Assembly (NCBI RefSeq): GCF_011043775.1
Contig: NZ_JAAKXY010000006.1
Location: forward strand, 62,001-126,000
Length of the DNA: 64,000 bases
Source of the DNA: Natronolimnobius sp. AArcel1
Lineage (GTDB): Archaea; Halobacteriota; Halobacteria; Halobacteriales; Natrialbaceae
Direction of reading: 5' to 3'
Position numbers and translations under genes: made by a program. Position 1 is the first letter of the stretch. Every line of letters starts with the position of its first letter. The notes under the pieces were generated by a model that made no database searches, was not told the origin of the DNA, and saw nothing but the letters and a program-made list of their open reading frames with translations. Positions 17,123-26,069 of this stretch are shown in pieces.

Positions 17123-18384
17123 TGGCTTACCTCCTCTAAGACGGACGTTCGTGAGGCAACGGCAAGCGGATAGGGCACGGCGACGAGGCCAGCGAGCAAG
17201 GCGACGCCGATCCCGTAGGGGATGAACAGCGGGTGGACGACGGCAACGGCTCCTGGCGCAATCGTTGCACTCGCGGCCGCGTTAACAACGTGTATCGCAC
17301 CCATGCCGAGCCCGACACCGATGAGTGCGCCGACAGCCGTCGTTGCGAGCGTCGAGAGCGCGACAACCACGAGTCGGCTGAGTGTCGGGAATCCCACTGA
17401 CTCGAGGACGGCAAGCGTTTGCCGGTCCTCGTCGACTGTCATGCCCATCGTGGTCGCGACAAACGACGCACAGATGGCGATGCTGGCGACGAGCGCGAGA
17501 ACGCCCGTCGCGAGTGCGAGACCATCGTCAAACAGTGAGCCGAGGGCGACACCGTCAGGTGAGTCGATTTCGGCGTTCGGGTACGCCGTTTCGCCTGCTG
17601 TCTCAGCGGCGTCGGCGTCGCCCCAGACGAGGACGCTGTCGGCGAGTTCGTCGTCCGACGCGCCAGAGACGTGCTGTAATTCGCTCAGATGGACGAGTGC
17701 GATGGGAGCCTCGTTTTCACCGTCCGAACCAGCCGTTTCGACACCACTGACCGTCACCGCGGGATCCATGTCAGACGGGAGCGCTGCTTCACCGCCTGCA
17801 ACGGACAACTCGTCGCCGTCTGCCGCCTCGAGGCGGTCTGCGGCTGCCGTTGAGAGCAGAATCTCCTCCTGTGGCGCGCCCGTGTACGAGCCGTTATCGT
17901 AGTGTGAATCGCCCGCCTCGAGGCCATCCGTCGGGAGGCCGGCAACCGTTCGTGGCTCGCCGTCTGGAACGACGCCCACCATGAGAATTGTTTGTGGATC
18001 GCCATCGCCATTCTCGAGACGAACCGGTTCGACGAGGACTGGTGAGGCGTGGTCGACGCCATCTTCGTCGCTAATCGTCGCTGCGCGTTCGTTCGTCTCG
18101 CCGAGGCGTGGCCCTTCGACGCCGTCGACGGCAGAAACGGACTCGCTTCCCTTGGGTTCGAGTTCGGCGGTCGCATCGTTTTCGGAGACGACGCCGCCAT
18201 CAGCAAGCGCTAACGCGATGCCGGTCAGGACGATCAACAACGTAATGGTCAGCGCAACGGCGGCCGTCGTCGCTGCGATCCGTCCCGAACGAGTGCGGGT
18301 TGCTCGACTCCACAATCGACTGAGTGAAAACCCAATGAGGGCGTTCCAGCGCCCTCGACGTGTGCCGTCGCTGTCATCCGCCAT
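17119..18384 (-). CDS. ABC transporter permease, FtsX/MacB family (second subunit)
   Basis: A 421-residue permease, paralogous to the one downstream: an N-terminal helix (about 32-55), an extracytoplasmic domain (about 60-285) and three C-terminal helices. The loop DRQTLAVLESVGFPTLSRLV corresponds to the coupling segment of FtsX-domain permeases. The ATG at 18384 was preferred over 18390; both overlap the end of the ATPase gene, showing tight coupling. The extracytoplasmic domains of the two permeases differ greatly, so the complex is probably a heterodimer. It is expected to act in the cytoplasmic membrane with the neighbouring ATPase. Confidence 0.87.
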   Translation of the reverse strand: MADDSDGTRRGRWNALIGFSLSRLWSRATRTRSGRIAATTAAVALTITLLIVLTGIALALADGGVVSENDATAELEPKGSESVSAVDGVEGPRLGETNERAATISDEDGVDHASPVLVEPVRLENGDGDPQTILMVGVVPDGEPRTVAGLPTDGLEAGDSHYDNGSYTGAPQEEILLSTAAADRLEAADGDELSVAGGEAALPSDMDPAVTVSGVETAGSDGENEAPIALVHLSELQHVSGASDDELADSVLVWGDADAAETAGETAYPNAEIDSPDGVALGSLFDDGLALATGVLALVASIAICASFVATTMGMTVDEDRQTLAVLESVGFPTLSRLVVVALSTLATTAVGALIGVGLGMGAIHVVNAAASATIAPGAVAVVHPLFIPYGIGVALLAGLVAVPYPLAVASRTSVLEEVSQ

Positions 18385-19120
18385 CCGCAATCACCTGCCC
18401 ATCGCAGAGCGTGACCACCCGATCGGCGACGGACAGGGTCTCGTCATCGTGTGAGGCGACGAGCACCGCCCGTCCGCGCTCGCGCCCGACAGCAGTTAGT
18501 AACTCGAGGACATCCGCCCCAGTCGTTGTATCGAGTTCGCCCGTTGGCTCGTCGGCGACAATCACATCGGGGTCCGTCGAGAGCGCACGCGCGAGTGCCA
18601 CTCGCTGGCGCTCGCCGCCGCTGAGTTCGCTGGGCAGGTGGGTCGTTCGCGCCTCGAGTCCGACCGCCTCGAGTAACTCTTCTGCGCGGGCGCGGCGGCG
18701 GCGCTTGGGAACGCCCGCCTGTACGAGCGGCAGTGCCACGTTCGCTCGGGCCGACAGCGACGGCAACAGATGAAACCGCTGGAAGACGATGCCGACGTGT
18801 TGTCGACGCAGTCGCGTTCGTTGTCGGTCGGAGCGTGTTGTAAGATCATCGCCGAGCACTGACACGGTGCCCTCAGTTGGGACGACCAGGCCTGCGACCG
18901 TGTGCAAAATTGTCGACTTGCCGCTGCCGCTTGGCCCCTCGAGCCCGACGATTTCGCCACGTCCCACCGACAACGAAACGTCATCGAGCGCCCGAACCGT
19001 CCGCCCGCTCCCCGAACTGAATCGCCCACCACCTGAGCCATATTCGTGTGTGACGCCCTCGAGCTGGACAGCATCCAGTGGCCCGTCCTCGACTCGAGAC
19101 GCAGACGATGCTGTCGACAT
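18374..19120 (-). CDS. ABC transporter ATP-binding protein, MacB/LolD type
   Basis: A 248-residue ATPase. Walker A is GPSGSGKST, the Q-loop lies in FQRFHLLPSLSA, the signature is LSGGERQRVALARAL, Walker B is VIVADEPTGELD, and the H-loop is VLVASHDDE. The LSARANVALPLVQAGV stretch after the Q-loop is typical of the LolD/FtsE/MacB subfamily, which fits the two FtsX-type permeases that follow. The ATG at 19120 was chosen because the 27 residues added by the upstream start at 19201 are not part of the fold. It is the first gene of a three-gene operon. Confidence 0.9.
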   Translation of the reverse strand: MSTASSASRVEDGPLDAVQLEGVTHEYGSGGGRFSSGSGRTVRALDDVSLSVGRGEIVGLEGPSGSGKSTILHTVAGLVVPTEGTVSVLGDDLTTRSDRQRTRLRRQHVGIVFQRFHLLPSLSARANVALPLVQAGVPKRRRRARAEELLEAVGLEARTTHLPSELSGGERQRVALARALSTDPDVIVADEPTGELDTTTGADVLELLTAVGRERGRAVLVASHDDETLSVADRVVTLCDGQVIADGG

Positions 19121-19618
19121 CGTCTCTCCCTCGGACTCGGGGGTGGTTCCGGTCGTGGATCGAGACGCCGAAGCCGCCCTCGACAGTACGCGGTTGATCA
19201 TCGCCAGTAGTTCAACTCACTCGAGCGAACGGGAGTGCCGGCCATTGTTTCACACCGACTTCCCGTTTCCACGTACCGGTTAACCTCACTGGCGCCACCT
19301 GCAACTGTTCACCCCACCTATGAGTGTCAACCCAGCCGAATTCTCACAGCAATGTCTGTTTCTTGGTGGCTGGATAGTGATCGGCTCTGGAACACGAAAT
19401 ACCAACGTACAACGGGGTGTTCAGCATCTGTTTGAGAAACCTGCTGGGTTGGGCCGTCTCGAGCAGCGTTTCGCTATGCGGTAAGCGATGACACTCATGA
19501 ATACGAACCAATTTTGGCCGGCGTACGTCGCCATCCTCTCGAGAAGGCTGTTCGAACACGTGCTTCTCCTCCGAGAAAGGGTCCCATTCTGCGTCCGTTG
19601 GGTGCCTACTTGTGGCAG
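19121..19618. other. Intergenic stretch without a confident gene
   Basis: Between the ABC operon start and the rhomboid gene end lie about 500 bases. A 54-codon open frame at 19320-19484 (plus) and a 71-codon frame at 19344-19559 (minus) exist, but neither has family resemblance nor acidic bias. The composition is a little lower in GC than the genes around it. It may hold the promoter of the ABC operon; I see no repeat or RNA signature. Confidence 0.4.
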
Positions 19619-21454
19619 CTAGTTGTACGTCTCCTCGCTGGCAATGGCGACAGCGGTTCCATCCGACACGGCATAGATCGTTTCGTCTTCGTACTCGAAC
19701 TCGAGACCGTTTGCCGCAGTTGGCTCATCTGGCTCCGGGAGTGGGGCCGTTTCGACATCGCTCGAGGATTCAACCTCGAGGACGAATTCGCCGTCGTCCG
19801 GCACGATCGTGATGAGTCGGTTATCGATCCGGAGATCGGCTGTCTTTTCGTCGGATTCGTGGACGACTGTTGGCTCGGAATCGGCCTCCCACATGCGGAC
19901 CTGATAGACGGGATCGTTTCCGACGGGTTCCCATCCATGTCGATCGACGGAGACGGTCTCTCGCCAGCCAGGACCACCGACACTGACGGTTTCCTCACCC
20001 GTGTGGGCCAACTGCTGGTCGGGTATCGCTTCCATCCAGATGTTTCGTTGCTCGCTCGAGACGATCACGCCCGTCGCCTCGAGTCCCGAGTCATCGACCA
20101 GTTCGTCGAGGCCGATACCCGAGACGAGTTGGTTTTCGGCTTCCTCAGCGTACTCTATGGTGTAGTCTTCGATTTCAATCGCCTCGTCTCCGGGTTCGTC
20201 GTCGAAGACGACCACGTTCAGATTGACCGGAATTGCCATGCCCGAGAGTACTGCGAGGACCAGCAAGACGACGAGTACCGCTGAACTCCGCTGGGTGATC
20301 CTCGAGAGCCGCGTCCGTTCTCGAGCGTGCGTGGCGCGGGCGATGTCACGGATGCGGTCGATGCTGGTGGTATCCGTCTGATTGCCGGTTGCAATCTCGA
20401 GTACCCGGTCCGTGACTGCACCGGGGTGTTCGTCTGCGTTCCGATCGCGGAAACTGGCGAGTGCGCGGTCGATCCGGGCGGGCAGGACTGGTCGTTCGGT
20501 TGCCGTCAGCGCAACCGTGATCAGCAGTGCAAGTACCGCGACGATGACGAGCCCTGGGCCCTGAAAGAGGATATAGGTCTGATTCTCGCCGAACCAGTAA
20601 ATCTGCCAGAGGCCACGCGAAATTGCATACAGGAGGATCGCCAGCCAGACATGGAGTGCATTCGGCCGGTTGCCGCGACGCTCGAGGACGACGAGTGCGA
20701 GCACAAGCCCGAAGAAAAAGCCAAGCGCGTGACCCTGAATCGCGATTTCGGCCCACGAGGGTGCGGTTGGTGGACTTGGTTCGGCGGTATAGGTATAGAT
20801 CGGATTCTGCAGTGCACGATAGAGCGTCTGAAGTGCACTCTGGACGCCGATGACGCCAATGAGCGTCATGATTGGGTAGTGGACAATCGCAAAGCCAACG
20901 AACGCAAACACGACGCCGGAGAAGCCGATCACTGGCCCAAGCGAGAAAATACTCGTCAGCAGGCCAATGGCGATGACTGCGAGCGGGAAGAGTACGACGG
21001 CACGGATCCACGGTGTCGTCCACCAGGTGCGAAGACGTGCCCGCATCCCGTCGTCAGGACGGGTCTCTCGAGGCTGCGTCTGCGCGTAGTGGCTCCAGGC
21101 GTACTCGGCAATCGGCGCGGCGACGACGGTTCCGGCCAGATTACTGACGAGATGGCCAGCACTCGCGTGTGAAAAGGACGCTGTGAGTATTCCAAGCGGG
21201 TAGAAATACGACCAGGAGCGATAGGGAATCGTCACGGGGTCGCTGGGATCTGTGATCCCGTTCTGGACGAACAGATAGACGGCGAGAACGAACGCGATGA
21301 CGATGAGCGACCCCCACGGAACGCCCATGATGAGTCGGTCACCAGCAATGTCTCGCCACCGCCGGTCAGGGTCGGCAAGTCGCCTGACAACCGCAAGTGA
21401 GAGGACGACCGTCGCGACGATAACGGCCGCAAGCAGCGCCGCAATCGGTGACAT
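19619..21454 (-). CDS. Rhomboid-family intramembrane serine protease with a long extracytoplasmic C-terminal domain
   Basis: A 611-residue protein. The rhomboid core occupies about residues 50-320: SHASAGHLVSNL is the oxyanion-loop helix, GFSGVVFAF carries the nucleophile Ser (GxSG), and the catalytic His is in IQGHALGFFFG. It cleaves transmembrane substrates within the membrane. After the core come another helix (about 390-410) and a roughly 200-residue beta-rich, acidic C-terminal region facing outside. That region is unusual for the family and could present substrates or bind the surface layer. The gene is monocistronic, divergent from rpo11. Substrates are unknown. Confidence 0.87.
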   Translation of the reverse strand: MSPIAALLAAVIVATVVLSLAVVRRLADPDRRWRDIAGDRLIMGVPWGSLIVIAFVLAVYLFVQNGITDPSDPVTIPYRSWSYFYPLGILTASFSHASAGHLVSNLAGTVVAAPIAEYAWSHYAQTQPRETRPDDGMRARLRTWWTTPWIRAVVLFPLAVIAIGLLTSIFSLGPVIGFSGVVFAFVGFAIVHYPIMTLIGVIGVQSALQTLYRALQNPIYTYTAEPSPPTAPSWAEIAIQGHALGFFFGLVLALVVLERRGNRPNALHVWLAILLYAISRGLWQIYWFGENQTYILFQGPGLVIVAVLALLITVALTATERPVLPARIDRALASFRDRNADEHPGAVTDRVLEIATGNQTDTTSIDRIRDIARATHARERTRLSRITQRSSAVLVVLLVLAVLSGMAIPVNLNVVVFDDEPGDEAIEIEDYTIEYAEEAENQLVSGIGLDELVDDSGLEATGVIVSSEQRNIWMEAIPDQQLAHTGEETVSVGGPGWRETVSVDRHGWEPVGNDPVYQVRMWEADSEPTVVHESDEKTADLRIDNRLITIVPDDGEFVLEVESSSDVETAPLPEPDEPTAANGLEFEYEDETIYAVSDGTAVAIASEETYN

Positions 21455-21567
21455 GTGCCTGAGGTGCGACCGTGGGCGTATATACTGTTCGGCTCACCAT
21501 CCGACGGCGTCTACCAGTTGAACCGGCCTTCGAAAGGTACAAGCGGTCGACGAACGGAGTAGTCGCC

Positions 21568-21852
21568 ATGGAACTGCGGGTCACCGAGAGCACCGAGGAC
21601 GAACTCTCGATCGAAATTGCGGGCGAGGATCACACGTTTATGAACGTCCTCAAGGGCGCATTGCTCGAGCACGAAGACGTCAGTGCTGCAACGTACGACG
21701 TGAATCCAGAACAGTCCGGCGGCCAGACAGAACCGATTCTGACGGTCAAAACCGACGGGACCGTTGATCCACTCAACGCCCTCGAGGAAGCAGCCGTCGA
21801 CGTCCGAGAGAAGACGATTTCATTCCGCGACGCGTTCGAAGCTGCGGTATAA
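21568..21852 (+). CDS. rpoL: DNA-directed RNA polymerase subunit Rpo11 (RpoL)
   Basis: A 94-residue subunit of the archaeal RNA polymerase, the homologue of eukaryotic Rpb11 and of the bacterial alpha N-terminal domain. The motif [17 protein letters not shown] is diagnostic, and the following strands carry a haloarchaeal insertion ([11 protein letters not shown]). It pairs with Rpo3 in the polymerase assembly platform. The ATG at 21568 starts MELRVTE, typical for the family; the longer frame from 21472 adds non-conserved residues. It stands alone, separated from the other polymerase genes, as is usual in haloarchaea. Confidence 0.95.
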   Translation: MELRVTESTEDELSIEIAGEDHTFMNVLKGALLEHEDVSAATYDVNPEQSGGQTEPILTVKTDGTVDPLNALEEAAVDVREKTISFRDAFEAAV

Positions 21853-21908
21853 TCGCTGCTCACTCGTTTTACTGCACACTCACTTGCGTGAGCTCTCGCG
21901 ATAGCGGT

Positions 21909-22739
21909 CTAGCCGTCGGCTTCTGACTCGAGCGTGACGACACCCTCGCTCGAGTCGTAGTGGACGCGCTGGTCTTCGCTGGTCGTGTGGCTCACTGTTG
22001 CACGGAGGTCATCGACGTCAGCCGGACGATCAACGACCAGCACGGAGTGGCGCGGAGAGTAGTCCATCGTCTGTTCTCTCGGGCGCACGTCGTAGCCGTG
22101 GACGTGGACACCGTCGTCGACAGCCTCGACGCGAACCCACTCGTGGCGCACCGAACTCGAGCCGAATCCAGATTCGATGACGAGCACAATCTGGTTGTCG
22201 AAGGAAACGTCCTCGAGCGTCTCTCGAGACTCGTCGTCGGTTTCCTCGAGAGTGATCGCCGACTCGAGATCCGATTTCGTCTCGAGCAGGCTGGCGCTGT
22301 AGAACTCGCCGATGTCGAATCCCTGACCGTCGACGGCTCGTTCCTCGAGCCGGACCGCGGAAACGGGTTCGAACTCGAGGGTTGGCTCAGATTCCATCCC
22401 GTTGCCGAGGTAGTGATCATCCCAGTTCTCCGGATCATCGTGTGCAGGTCGTTCCGGTTCGTGAGGCGGGGTGTCAACGCGTGCTTCCTCAGGTTCATCA
22501 CCGTCGTTGCCATCCGTGTCCTCGTCGTCGACATCGCCCGTATCGGTTTCAGAACTGTCGTCTTCGTCCTCGTCGCGGTCGCTTCGCTCGCTGTTCTCGT
22601 CATCACGTGCGTTGCCATCGCCGTTCCCGTCGTCACTCTCGCCTGCTGGGTCACCTGTCTCCTCGAGGCAGCCGGCGGCGAGGCCAGCGAGTCCGGCCCC
22701 GCTTGCAACGAGGAGCCGTCGACGCGTTCGATCAGTCAT
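21909..22739 (-). CDS. Tat lipoprotein with Asp/Glu-rich linker, function unknown
   Basis: A 276-residue exported lipoprotein. TRRRLLVASGAG is the twin-arginine motif and LAAGCLEE the lipobox. An extremely acidic linker (about 30-90) joins the membrane anchor to a globular domain of about 170 residues. That domain includes DNQIVLVIESGFGSSSVRHEWVRVE (quoted in parts: a beta-strand, a Gly/Ser turn, another strand) and ends with a short strand-rich tail. No catalytic motif is evident. Other lipoproteins of similar build occur at 15092, 24660 and 26066. The gene converges on rpo11. Confidence 0.72.
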   Translation of the reverse strand: MTDRTRRRLLVASGAGLAGLAAGCLEETGDPAGESDDGNGDGNARDDENSERSDRDEDEDDSSETDTGDVDDEDTDGNDGDEPEEARVDTPPHEPERPAHDDPENWDDHYLGNGMESEPTLEFEPVSAVRLEERAVDGQGFDIGEFYSASLLETKSDLESAITLEETDDESRETLEDVSFDNQIVLVIESGFGSSSVRHEWVRVEAVDDGVHVHGYDVRPREQTMDYSPRHSVLVVDRPADVDDLRATVSHTTSEDQRVHYDSSEGVVTLESEADG

Positions 22740-22828
22740 ACACACCCGTTTCGGGGGTGCAGATAAACGCTTTGAGGAAGCTCAAAGACGCGTTTCACTG
22801 ACGGCGAGTGACAGTCGCTTCAGGCCAA

Positions 22829-23683
22829 TCAACACGCGGCGTAGAAGACGTACACCGTCTGCCCGCCCTCGTCAGGGCCAACGTGGATATCGAGTCCTTC
22901 CTGACTGAGTGTGCTCGAGTCGATATCCTCGGAGCCGGATTCAGCAGCCTGAATCGTCGCGGCAATCTCGTCGGCCAACGCCTCGCCGTCCTCATAGTCC
23001 TCGAGCTGGCCAACCGGCGGGTGTGAGGCTGCGATCAGGTCGGTCTGGCAGTCCACGCCGAACTCATCCGGGCCGGCGTACTGGGGTTCTGTGTCTTCGT
23101 ACTCGAGGGCGACGAGACCGCGATTTCGGTGCTCGGCGAACGCGGCGAGGTCGTCATCGTACGTCCGCTGCTCGTCGGCGTCACGGTCAGCATTGAGCCG
23201 CTCGTGGACCGCAGATTCGGTGGCCTCGAGGTCGACCCCTGCTGCCTCACTTCCCTCGCCGGGTGCATCCGGCGGCGCTGGCGCGCCAATGCCGGGCAGA
23301 ATCGAGAGCGGGATAACACCAGTTGCAAACAACAAAAAGACGATGCCGATGACAGCGAACGCGGGCAAGTACGGTTTGGCAACCTCGAGCCAGCTTGGCG
23401 TCTCGAGGTCCGTCTCGATGTCGTCGTAGTTCTGTTCGGTCTTCTCGAGATTGTGACTGCCACAGCGCGAGCAGGGCGGGTTGTTGCGCATGTGCTGGCG
23501 GCCACAGTCGGCACAGACCCACATGTACTGCGTGCCGGTGTCGACGGTGCCGTCGTCTCGGCCGCGATCGGACTCTTCGCCCTCGCGGACGACCGCCTTC
23601 TCGAATTTGTTGTGCCCGCAGCTATCGCAGGGTGGGTCGTTGTCCTCGTGTGGTTTGCCACACCACGTACACCGCCACTTCAC
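22829..23683 (-). CDS. Double zinc-ribbon, single-helix membrane protein with a reduced CAP-like domain
   Basis: A 284-residue protein. Two zinc ribbons open it: CTWCGKPHEDNDPPCDSCG (residues 5-23) and CADCGRQHMRNNPPCSRCG (about 56-74). A single transmembrane segment follows at about 107-127. The outer domain (about 150-284) begins ESAVHERLNADRDADEQ and continues DDLAAFAEHRNRG, the pattern of a CAP/SCP domain (normally NxxR and HSxxM). It looks shortened relative to the usual 130-160 residues, and ends VYVFYAAC. The zinc ribbons face the cytoplasm, so the protein could link a cytoplasmic partner to the surface. Monocistronic; role unknown. Confidence 0.72.
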   Translation of the reverse strand: MKWRCTWCGKPHEDNDPPCDSCGHNKFEKAVVREGEESDRGRDDGTVDTGTQYMWVCADCGRQHMRNNPPCSRCGSHNLEKTEQNYDDIETDLETPSWLEVAKPYLPAFAVIGIVFLLFATGVIPLSILPGIGAPAPPDAPGEGSEAAGVDLEATESAVHERLNADRDADEQRTYDDDLAAFAEHRNRGLVALEYEDTEPQYAGPDEFGVDCQTDLIAASHPPVGQLEDYEDGEALADEIAATIQAAESGSEDIDSSTLSQEGLDIHVGPDEGGQTVYVFYAAC

Positions 23684-23762
23684 TGGTACTAGGGGTCGAC
23701 CGCGACGAAATAAGCGTATTGAATCAAACTGATTGACTCACCTCGAGCGTCGAGTCTGTCGG

Positions 23763-24578
23763 TTAGAGTCGAACCGGCACGCCCTGCTCGTCGAGATACG
23801 ATTTCGTCTCCTCGATCGAGTACTCATCAAAGTGGAAAATCGACGCTGCGAGCCCGGCGTCAGCGTTCGCTTCCGTAAACACGTCGTACATATCCTCGGG
23901 GCTGCCACAGCCTGAAGAGGCGATTACGGGCGTATCAACGACCTCACAGACCGCTTCGGTCAGCGGCAGGTCGTAGCCGTCTTTGGTGCCGTCCTTGTCA
24001 ATCGAGTTGACGAACAACTCGCCTGCGCCACGGGATTCGGCTTCTGCTGCCCACTCGAGGACGTCAATTCCGGTCCCTTCGCGGCCACCCTTTTTCGTAC
24101 ACTCGAACCAGCAGGATTCGCCGTCGATTTCGGTGTAGTGCTCGCCCTGCTCATCGAAGCGCCGGCGCGCGTCGACGCTGATGACGATACACTGGCTGCC
24201 GAAGGCGTTCGCCCCCTCGTTGACGAGTTCCGGCCGCTCGAGTGCGCCGGTCGTAATCGAGACTTTGTCCGCACCAGCGCGAAGGGTTTCTTTGATATCG
24301 TCGGTGGTTCGGATGCCGCCACCGACAGTGAGGGGGATAAAGACCTCGTCTGCGACTCTCGAGACGACATCGAGCATCGTTTCGCGCCCCTCTGCGGAGG
24401 CGGTGATGTCGAGGAAGACGAACTCGTCAGCCCCCGATTCGTTGTACGCTTTGGCCATCTCGACCGGGTCGCCGGTGTATTTCAGGTCCTCGAAGTGCAC
24501 GCCGGTGTACACTGCCGGATTCCCGTCGTCGTCCAGATCAACGTCAATACACGGGATGATTCGCTTGGTGAGTGCCAT
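23763..24578 (-). CDS. hisF: Imidazole glycerol phosphate synthase cyclase subunit HisF
   Basis: A 271-residue TIM-barrel enzyme that, with the glutaminase HisH, turns PRFAR and ammonia into imidazole glycerol phosphate and AICAR in histidine synthesis. Diagnostic segments are IIPCIDVD at the N-terminus (catalytic Asp), [11 protein letters not shown] (phosphate binding), [10 protein letters not shown] (second catalytic Asp) and [12 protein letters not shown]. The start at 24578 gives the expected [13 protein letters not shown] haloarchaeal acidic insertion lies near [13 protein letters not shown]. No other his genes lie nearby, consistent with the scattered histidine genes of haloarchaea. Confidence 0.96.
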   Translation of the reverse strand: MALTKRIIPCIDVDLDDDGNPAVYTGVHFEDLKYTGDPVEMAKAYNESGADEFVFLDITASAEGRETMLDVVSRVADEVFIPLTVGGGIRTTDDIKETLRAGADKVSITTGALERPELVNEGANAFGSQCIVISVDARRRFDEQGEHYTEIDGESCWFECTKKGGREGTGIDVLEWAAEAESRGAGELFVNSIDKDGTKDGYDLPLTEAVCEVVDTPVIASSGCGSPEDMYDVFTEANADAGLAASIFHFDEYSIEETKSYLDEQGVPVRL

Positions 24579-24659
24579 GTGGTCGTAGGCGAGTCTTTGC
24601 ACTGGGGGTAGTAAAGCCGTCTGGATCGAACAATTTCGACGGTGGGTCCGATCGCTTCC

Positions 24660-26069
24660 TCACCGCTCGAGCAGCCGATCCCGGAACGCCTCAACGGCCT
24701 CGGGGAGTACCTCGAGTTCTGCCTGGTATTTGGCGTACTCGCCGTACTCGTCGGTGAGTGTGACGTTCATTTCGGGGTCGCGACTCGCGGCTCGAGCGAC
24801 TGCATCGTCAGTCCACGATAGTTCTTGGAGAGTTTCGGCCAGTCGGTAGGCACCGAGTGACGGCTCATCGAGTGGCACGGCGTCGCGGGCCGTTTGTGCC
24901 GCCTCAAGTGCAGCCGCTCGTTGCGCGCGGATCTCGTCGCTATCATCGGGTGCCTCGACGTCGCCGTCAGCGATCCGATCGCGGACGCGCTCGAACCCAC
25001 GCAATGACTGCTCGAACTCGAGGGCGCGCTGGAGTCCGAGTCCAAAGGTCTCTGCCTCGAGTGTGTCCTCCATAGATTCGTGAGCCTGGTGTATCGAGCT
25101 TCCAGCCTGCCAGATGACGGACTCGAGTGATCGGGTTCCGTCAAACCCATCGAGTCCGACCGCCTCGTACCACGCCTCGCTTTCGCCGTCTTGCGATGGA
25201 AAGTCAGCCTCGTTGGCCCGCTCGATCGATTGCTCGAGCGTGTCCTCGAACACCGCCTCGAGATAGTGGTCGCCGTCACCATCTGCAATCCCGCTCGCGT
25301 AGCGTTCATCAAAGTGCGCCCAGATGCGTGTCGTGGTCGTTCCGAGCTCGAGGTCGCCCGCAGACTCACCGATTTCGAGGACATCGTCGGCTTCGTGGAC
25401 GTCCCACCGATTGAGGGTTCGCTCAGCGTGCTGGAGATCTCCGTCTCGCTGGAACGCATACAGTGTTGCACGGAGCCGTCCCGCGTCGGTATCTTCGCCA
25501 CGATACTCGGGTTCTGCACGCCGATCTGCAAGCGCCGACTGCACCGCGTCGTACTCGTCGCGAAGTTCAGTCAAGAGATCGTCTCGGTCGGCGTCGATAG
25601 CGAGCCACGCGGTCGCGGCTTCTCGAGCGACTTTGTGTTGTTCGCGTGCGTCCCGAAGTGCGTGATAGCGGTCTGCACCCACTGTGTCGGCGGCTTCATC
25701 CCGGCCCGCCATCGCCTCGAGTCGGTTCTCATCAATCGTTTCTCGGATAACGCCGTTTGGAATGTGAGATTCCTCGAGTGGCTCCGGTATCTCATCGATG
25801 AGTGTGTCTGTGCGCTCGAGTGCATCCTCGAGCGCGTCCGCATCCGGTTCAACGGGAACCGGCCACTCGAGAGTTGGTCCGTCCGACTCGAGGACCGTAT
25901 CGGCCTCTGCAGGTGTGTACGTCGGTGTGGACTCATCGCCGAATCCGGGGAGGCTCTGACAGCCCGCAACGGCGGTGCTCGTCGCTGCAGCGAGGCCTGC
26001 GAGCAGCTGTCGGCGAGTGCGACTCGAGTGTGGTGTGTGACTCTCGCCACCCAGTTTCTTGCCAGTCAT
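24660..26069 (-). CDS. Tat lipoprotein, predominantly helical, function unknown
   Basis: A 469-residue exported protein. TRRQLLAGLAAA is the twin-arginine motif and VAGCQS the lipobox. The mature protein is almost entirely alpha-helical, acidic and without Cys, with segments such as YDAVQSALADRRAEPEY and LEQSIERANEADFPSQ; it resembles no enzyme I know. Its start overlaps the preceding lipoprotein gene by 4 bases (ATGA-type), so the two are coupled and may act together at the cell surface. I would describe it as a helical bundle lipoprotein. Confidence 0.75.
   Translation of the reverse strand: MTGKKLGGESHTPHSSRTRRQLLAGLAAATSTAVAGCQSLPGFGDESTPTYTPAEADTVLESDGPTLEWPVPVEPDADALEDALERTDTLIDEIPEPLEESHIPNGVIRETIDENRLEAMAGRDEAADTVGADRYHALRDAREQHKVAREAATAWLAIDADRDDLLTELRDEYDAVQSALADRRAEPEYRGEDTDAGRLRATLYAFQRDGDLQHAERTLNRWDVHEADDVLEIGESAGDLELGTTTTRIWAHFDERYASGIADGDGDHYLEAVFEDTLEQSIERANEADFPSQDGESEAWYEAVGLDGFDGTRSLESVIWQAGSSIHQAHESMEDTLEAETFGLGLQRALEFEQSLRGFERVRDRIADGDVEAPDDSDEIRAQRAAALEAAQTARDAVPLDEPSLGAYRLAETLQELSWTDDAVARAASRDPEMNVTLTDEYGEYAKYQAELEVLPEAVEAFRDRLLER

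Noticed and set aside
19320-19484. 54-codon open frame in the gap before the rhomboid gene
   Set aside because: It has no acidic bias, no motif and no promoter at a sensible distance.
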